Shown here piece by piece: positions 60,957 through 64,000 of a stretch of DNA of 64,000 nt. How positions within the stretch are numbered: position 1 is the first letter of the stretch; each line of letters starts with the position of its first letter. The notes beneath the pieces are model-generated. The model saw only the letters and a program-made list of their open reading frames with translations, was not told the DNA's origin and made no database searches. A program made the translations under genes and the position numbers. This stretch comes from Bacillota bacterium (GTDB lineage: Bacteria > Bacillota > Clostridia > Christensenellales > SZUA-584): NCBI GenBank assembly GCA_023416745.1, contig JAEZHF010000089.1:9168-73167 (forward strand). The letters are read 5' to 3'.

Positions 60957-61380
60957 GGTTTGGATACATCATGGGTGCCCTCTTGGAGCAGGCGAGATAC
61001 GCGTTGGTGGACGGACTCCGACACGTTCGGGAAACTGCCTCGTTGGTGGATAATTCAAGAAAGTATACTTTAGCTGACTGTGTCGCGCCCTGCTGGTACG
61101 GGATAATGGGATATAAACCAGACAGAAAGCTAAAGGCCCTTGCAGTTTAATGGCAAAGGCCTTCGGCAAAATATATTATTGGTGGTGGTGGTGCGAATGT
61201 TGTAAGGTTTTTAACCTTGAGGTCATTATACAACAAAAGAATGATCTTGTCAAACATTTGTAATAACTTTGTAATGAAATATTTTTAAATGTAAACAATG
61301 CTTCATTTAAAGACAAAAACTGCATGACTCAAGAAAACTGATGTTACAGTGAAGAAAAACTGTGGTATAATGATTGTGAA
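60957..61380. other. Long intergenic region between ftsH and ksgA
   Basis: About 420 bases with no convincing gene. GCAGG near 60992 and CCTGC near 61090 could close a 100-nt structured RNA; a strong hairpin (AAGGCC-c-TTGC with GCAA-a-GGCCTT, 61133-61163) follows; a 12-base palindrome AAAGTATACTTT lies near 61062; and four GGT repeats sit near 61183. No known RNA family was recognised. Confidence 0.35.
61344..61371 (+). promoter_or_regulatory. Extended -10 promoter of ksgA, predicted near-leaderless
   Basis: TTACAG (61344-61349), a 16-base spacer ending TGg and TATAAT (61366-61371). The ATG at 61381 is 9 bases after the -10 box, with no Shine-Dalgarno. Confidence 0.7.
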
Positions 61381-62235
61381 ATGAATATCAATGTGACGGC
61401 TCCCACGGTGCTGAAAACCCTGATGGAGCAATACGGTATCGCACCGCTGAAAAAACTGGGACAGAACTTTTTGGTGGATGGCAACATAGCGGACAAAATC
61501 GCCGATGCGGCGGTGCCGGAGGGCGCGTGCGCGCTGGAGATCGGCCCTGGCTTCGGTGCGCTGACTTCACGGCTGCTGCAGCGGGCTGAGACCGTGGCGG
61601 CTTACGAGATTGATGCCGGACTCGCGCGGGCGCTGACGGCGCTATATGAGGGCGAGCCGCGCTTTCACCTTTTCCATAAGGACTTTTTAAAAGCGGACAT
61701 CAATGAGGAGCTGTCGGACATTTTCGCCGGACGGGATGTTTACGTGGCCGCAAACCTGCCTTATTACATCACATCGCCGTGCATAATGACGCTGCTGTCG
61801 GCAAAACTAAACATTAAGAGAATCACTGTAATGGTGCAAAAGGAGGTAGCGGACCGCCTTGTCGCGATGCCGGGCAGCAAGGACTACGGCGCGCTGACCG
61901 CCGCCGTCGGATTTTATGCGTTACCGAAACGGTTGTTCAACGTTTCGCCCGGCTGCTTCTATCCCCGGCCGGATGTGGATTCTTCTGTGGTCCGGATACA
62001 GGTTGTGCCGCGTGACGACGGGGCTGATTTTGATGCCTATATGTATACAGTGAAAAGCCTGTTTGGCATGCGGCGCAAGACGGTGAAGAGCAACCTGCGG
62101 CAGACGCTGGGCCTTTCGGCCGGACAGGCCGAAGAACTGCTCAATAGTGCCGGGATCGACGAAAACGCAAGAGCGGAAATGCTAAGCGTCAATGATTTTA
62201 TTAGCGTTAGCATGGAGTTAAAAAATAATTATTAA
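61381..62235 (+). CDS. rsmA: 16S rRNA dimethyladenosine transferase
   Basis: 284 residues. KKLGQNFLVDGNIADKI opens the KsgA fold; SAM-binding motif I is LEIGPGFGALTSRLL; the catalytic block is VAANLPYYITSPCIM (NLPY); and the C-terminal domain has GMRRKTVKSNLRQTL. It dimethylates two adjacent adenines near the 3' end of 16S rRNA. It is also called KsgA. It has no near neighbour on its transcript and lacks a Shine-Dalgarno. Confidence 0.97.
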   Translation: MNINVTAPTVLKTLMEQYGIAPLKKLGQNFLVDGNIADKIADAAVPEGACALEIGPGFGALTSRLLQRAETVAAYEIDAGLARALTALYEGEPRFHLFHKDFLKADINEELSDIFAGRDVYVAANLPYYITSPCIMTLLSAKLNIKRITVMVQKEVADRLVAMPGSKDYGALTAAVGFYALPKRLFNVSPGCFYPRPDVDSSVVRIQVVPRDDGADFDAYMYTVKSLFGMRRKTVKSNLRQTLGLSAGQAEELLNSAGIDENARAEMLSVNDFISVSMELKNNY

Positions 62236-62355
62236 ATTATCCGATTTAAAAGAGGAAAAAAGGCATTGATGTAGAATAATCTAAAATGGGTTGAAATTTG
62301 GTTTATATGGATTGCAAGTTGTAATCAGCAATCCGTCATAGAGCCGGTAATATAC

Positions 62356-62383
62356 ATCTCCCGGAAATAACGAAACGGGAGAT
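62356..62383 (+). other. Hairpin upstream of the amber-containing small gene
   Basis: ATCTCCCG and CGGGAGAT form an 8-base perfect stem with a 12-base loop 42 bases before the ATG at 62425. There is no T run, so it is more likely a leader structure than a terminator. Confidence 0.4.
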
Positions 62384-62424
62384 TAGCATAACTATTATTA
62401 CTAACATTTCAAAGGAGGATGATT

Positions 62425-62628
62425 ATGGCAACGAAGGAACGGTACAAATGGAGCGAGATCAGAAAGGGAAGCCCGTATATCTCGACCATTAAGACAACGG
62501 TGGAAACGGCCTTTTACGGGAACAACGTGAATCCCGTGTAGACGCTGAAAGAAGCGTACAAGCTGGCAGCGGAATCGCCGGGCACCGTCGTGACCGACAT
62601 CACGGTCTATGAACCCGAAAAAGAATAA
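62425..62628 (+). pseudogene. Small gene with an in-frame TAG codon
   Basis: ATG 62425 follows AAAGGAGG by 6 bases, a perfect ribosome binding site. The frame reads MATKERYKWSEIRKGSPYIS, continues to YGNNVNPV, then TAG (62539-62541), then without a shift TLKEAYKLAAESPGTVVTDI and YEPEKE to TAA at 62626-62628. Codon use on both sides is that of the host genome. Removal of the TAG would give a 67-residue cytoplasmic protein, which I do not recognise. A recent nonsense mutation (for example CAG to TAG) or stop-codon readthrough both fit. TAG is used as an ordinary stop in hpf, gyrA and nadE. Confidence 0.6.
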
Positions 62629-62667
62629 AACTATTATAAAAAATGTGAAATATGAAGGAGAATTAAA

Positions 62668-64000
62668 ATGTCAGAAAACAAAGCGCTTGAACTCATCCTA
62701 TCCAAATGTGATGAAAAAAACCAAAAAAAAATCAAACTGATCAGCAATGCTGATATCTTAAACAAGATTGCAAACAGAATCGAGCTTTGCAATCCTAAAG
62801 ATGTCTTCGTTCACTCAGGCAGTGAAGAAGATTGCGAATATATCAAAAAGATGTGTTTAGAGACAGGCGAAGAATCACCTTTGGCTATGGAAGGCCATAC
62901 GATTCATTTTGATCCGCCAACAGAGCAAGGCCGCATTGTAAAACAAACATTTGCGATTGAAGATGAAGGTATGTTCACATCTTCCCTTGCAAAAGCTCTG
63001 CCAAGAGCTGATGCTGATGAGCTCATCCAAACCAAAATGAAAAACATTATGGATGGAAAAACAATGCTCGTTGGTTTCTATATCCGTGGACCTGTTGGTG
63101 CACCAACAGCTTATCCATCTTTAACAATTTCAGATACATGGTATCTTGGACATCAGCAAGACAATCTTTATAGATGTTCTCCAGAAGGCTTTGAAAAGCA
63201 AATTGAAAAAACTGGTCTTTTCTTTTCAAATACACATAGCAAAGGCACATTAGACACGCCTAATGCTTATGTTTTAACAGACAGAACAAATTTAGAAACT
63301 TGGGCATGGAACGTATCCTACTTAGGCAACTGTGCTTTAATCAAAAAAGGTCATCACAGATTGGCCAATGATGATGCGATCTATAATCACAGAGGTGATT
63401 ACATGTCGGAACACATGTTCATCACTGGTATTAAGATGAAAGATGGTTCTATGGTGTGGATCGATGGCGCTGCACCGTCAGGCTGTGGTAAAACAACAAC
63501 AGCTATGGCTGGTGATACTTTCATCGGAGATGATCTTGCTCAAATCTGGATTGCAGATGATGGAACAATCCGTTCGATCAATCCTGAGATCGGAATCTTT
63601 GGTATCGTTAAAGACGTTAACAAAGAAGGTGATCCAATTCTCTATGAAAGATTGAGAAATCCTGGTTCAGAAGTCATTTGGACAAATGTTTGTATTTCTG
63701 ATGGTGTTCCTTATTGGGAAGGTTCCGATGAAGAAACACCAAAGAGCGGAACAAACTTCCAAGGCAAATGGACAGAAGGAATGACAGATGCTAATGGAAA
63801 GGTGATTCCTATTTCACATCCGAATTCCAGATGTACAATTCTCTCTAATCAATTAAGCAACTTTAATGAAGCGGCAGCAGATGATCCAAATGGTGTAGAT
63901 ACACTCGTATTTACATACAGTGGACGTGATCCTGAAACAATGCCTCCTGTTGTGGCTAGTTTGACTCCTGAAGAAGGTGTAACATTCGGTGCTGATATTG
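62668..64000 (+). CDS. pckG: GTP-type phosphoenolpyruvate carboxykinase, 3' end outside window
   Basis: ATG 62668 with AAGGAG 9 bases upstream; 444 codons remain open to the window end. The PEPCK P-loop (kinase-1a) APSGCGKTTTAM is near residue 275, preceded by SEHMFITGIK, with FIGDDLAQIW (kinase-2-like metal site) after it; RGPVGAPTAYPSLTISDTWY lies near residue 140. The Cys in the P-loop marks the GTP-dependent class. It converts oxaloacetate and GTP to PEP and CO2 or runs in reverse. Codon use is AT-rich (GAA, AAA, GAT, ACA, AGA, CTT), very different from neighbours, which suggests a recent transfer from a low-GC donor. Confidence 0.93.
   Translation, partial: MSENKALELILSKCDEKNQKKIKLISNADILNKIANRIELCNPKDVFVHSGSEEDCEYIKKMCLETGEESPLAMEGHTIHFDPPTEQGRIVKQTFAIEDEGMFTSSLAKALPRADADELIQTKMKNIMDGKTMLVGFYIRGPVGAPTAYPSLTISDTWYLGHQQDNLYRCSPEGFEKQIEKTGLFFSNTHSKGTLDTPNAYVLTDRTNLETWAWNVSYLGNCALIKKGHHRLANDDAIYNHRGDYMSEHMFITGIKMKDGSMVWIDGAAPSGCGKTTTAMAGDTFIGDDLAQIWIADDGTIRSINPEIGIFGIVKDVNKEGDPILYERLRNPGSEVIWTNVCISDGVPYWEGSDEETPKSGTNFQGKWTEGMTDANGKVIPISHPNSRCTILSNQLSNFNEAAADDPNGVDTLVFTYSGRDPETMPPVVASLTPEEGVTFGADI

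Noticed and set aside
60969..61169. 66-codon minus-strand frame between ftsH and ksgA
   Set aside because: No start signal or family resemblance; it is crossed by a strong hairpin.
62539..62541. Pyrrolysine as the reading of the in-frame TAG
   Set aside because: No pyl genes or methylamine methyltransferases are visible, and TAG is a normal stop in nearby genes. It stays only as one possibility in the finding.
1..64000. CRISPR arrays, tRNA and rRNA genes
   Set aside because: No regularly spaced direct repeats and no tRNA or rRNA core sequences were found while reading either strand; the SRP RNA is the only recognisable structural RNA.

Overview
The window reads as chromosomal DNA of a Clostridia-type Firmicute with a moderately high-GC genome. 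Evidence for this is the parAB pair with TGTTTCACGTGAAAC-type parS sites, a large SRP RNA that keeps its Alu-like half, a remB-like gene directly before gyrB-gyrA, a long single-chain PurL with a C-terminal glutaminase, long-form HPF, LCP and DUF5711 proteins, and frequent TTG/GTG starts behind AAGGAG-type ribosome binding sites. The parS sites and gyrBA suggest an origin-proximal segment. A closer taxonomic assignment is not possible from this sequence alone. No tRNA, rRNA or CRISPR array was seen.

Layout. 1-2 kb: a VTT-domain membrane protein (cut by the window edge) and a TetR regulator with a GDSL hydrolase. 2-10.4 kb: parA-parB with two parS sites, a DUF5711-cvpA pair, a diacylglycerol kinase family protein, a thioredoxin-like lipoprotein, a DMT transporter divergent from a Crp/Fnr regulator over a perfect palindrome, and an MltG-like lipoprotein. 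10.4-25 kb: purA, SRP RNA, hpf, purL, remB-like gene, gyrB, gyrA, a solute-binding protein and nadE. 25-31.7 kb: four small paralogous membrane proteins, an LCP ligase, an MreB homologue, dus and a membrane protein. 32-33 kb: an AT-rich islet with one HEPN-type gene. 33.4-43.2 kb: lysS-greA, serC-serA, a peptidyl-prolyl isomerase, ychF, and a three-gene anaerobic homocysteine-synthesis cluster. 43.4-51.3 kb: sua5, an LMW phosphatase, a lipoprotein PBP, GNAT, thioesterase, PHP phosphoesterase, prs and an ANTAR regulator. 51.4-52.4 kb: a 1,020-bp insertion with terminal inverted repeats and an 8-bp target duplication. 52.6-62.2 kb: mnmE-mnmG, a HEPN/alkyltransferase-like fusion gene bracketed by dispersed repeats, tilS-hpt-ftsH and ksgA. 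62.4-64 kb: a small gene with an in-frame TAG and a GTP-type PEP carboxykinase of clearly different base composition, cut by the window edge.

Most of the window is housekeeping (chromosome segregation, supercoiling, purine and NAD synthesis, tRNA modification, cell wall). The accessory signals sit in AT-richer islets between these blocks. The strongest candidates for something undescribed are the 1,020-bp element with degraded cargo, the Swt1-like HEPN plus MGMT/ATL-like fusion, the orphan RX4H HEPN protein, a group of housekeeping genes whose -10 boxes lie 6-10 bases from the start codon (predicted leaderless mRNAs), and two promoters followed immediately by terminator hairpins.
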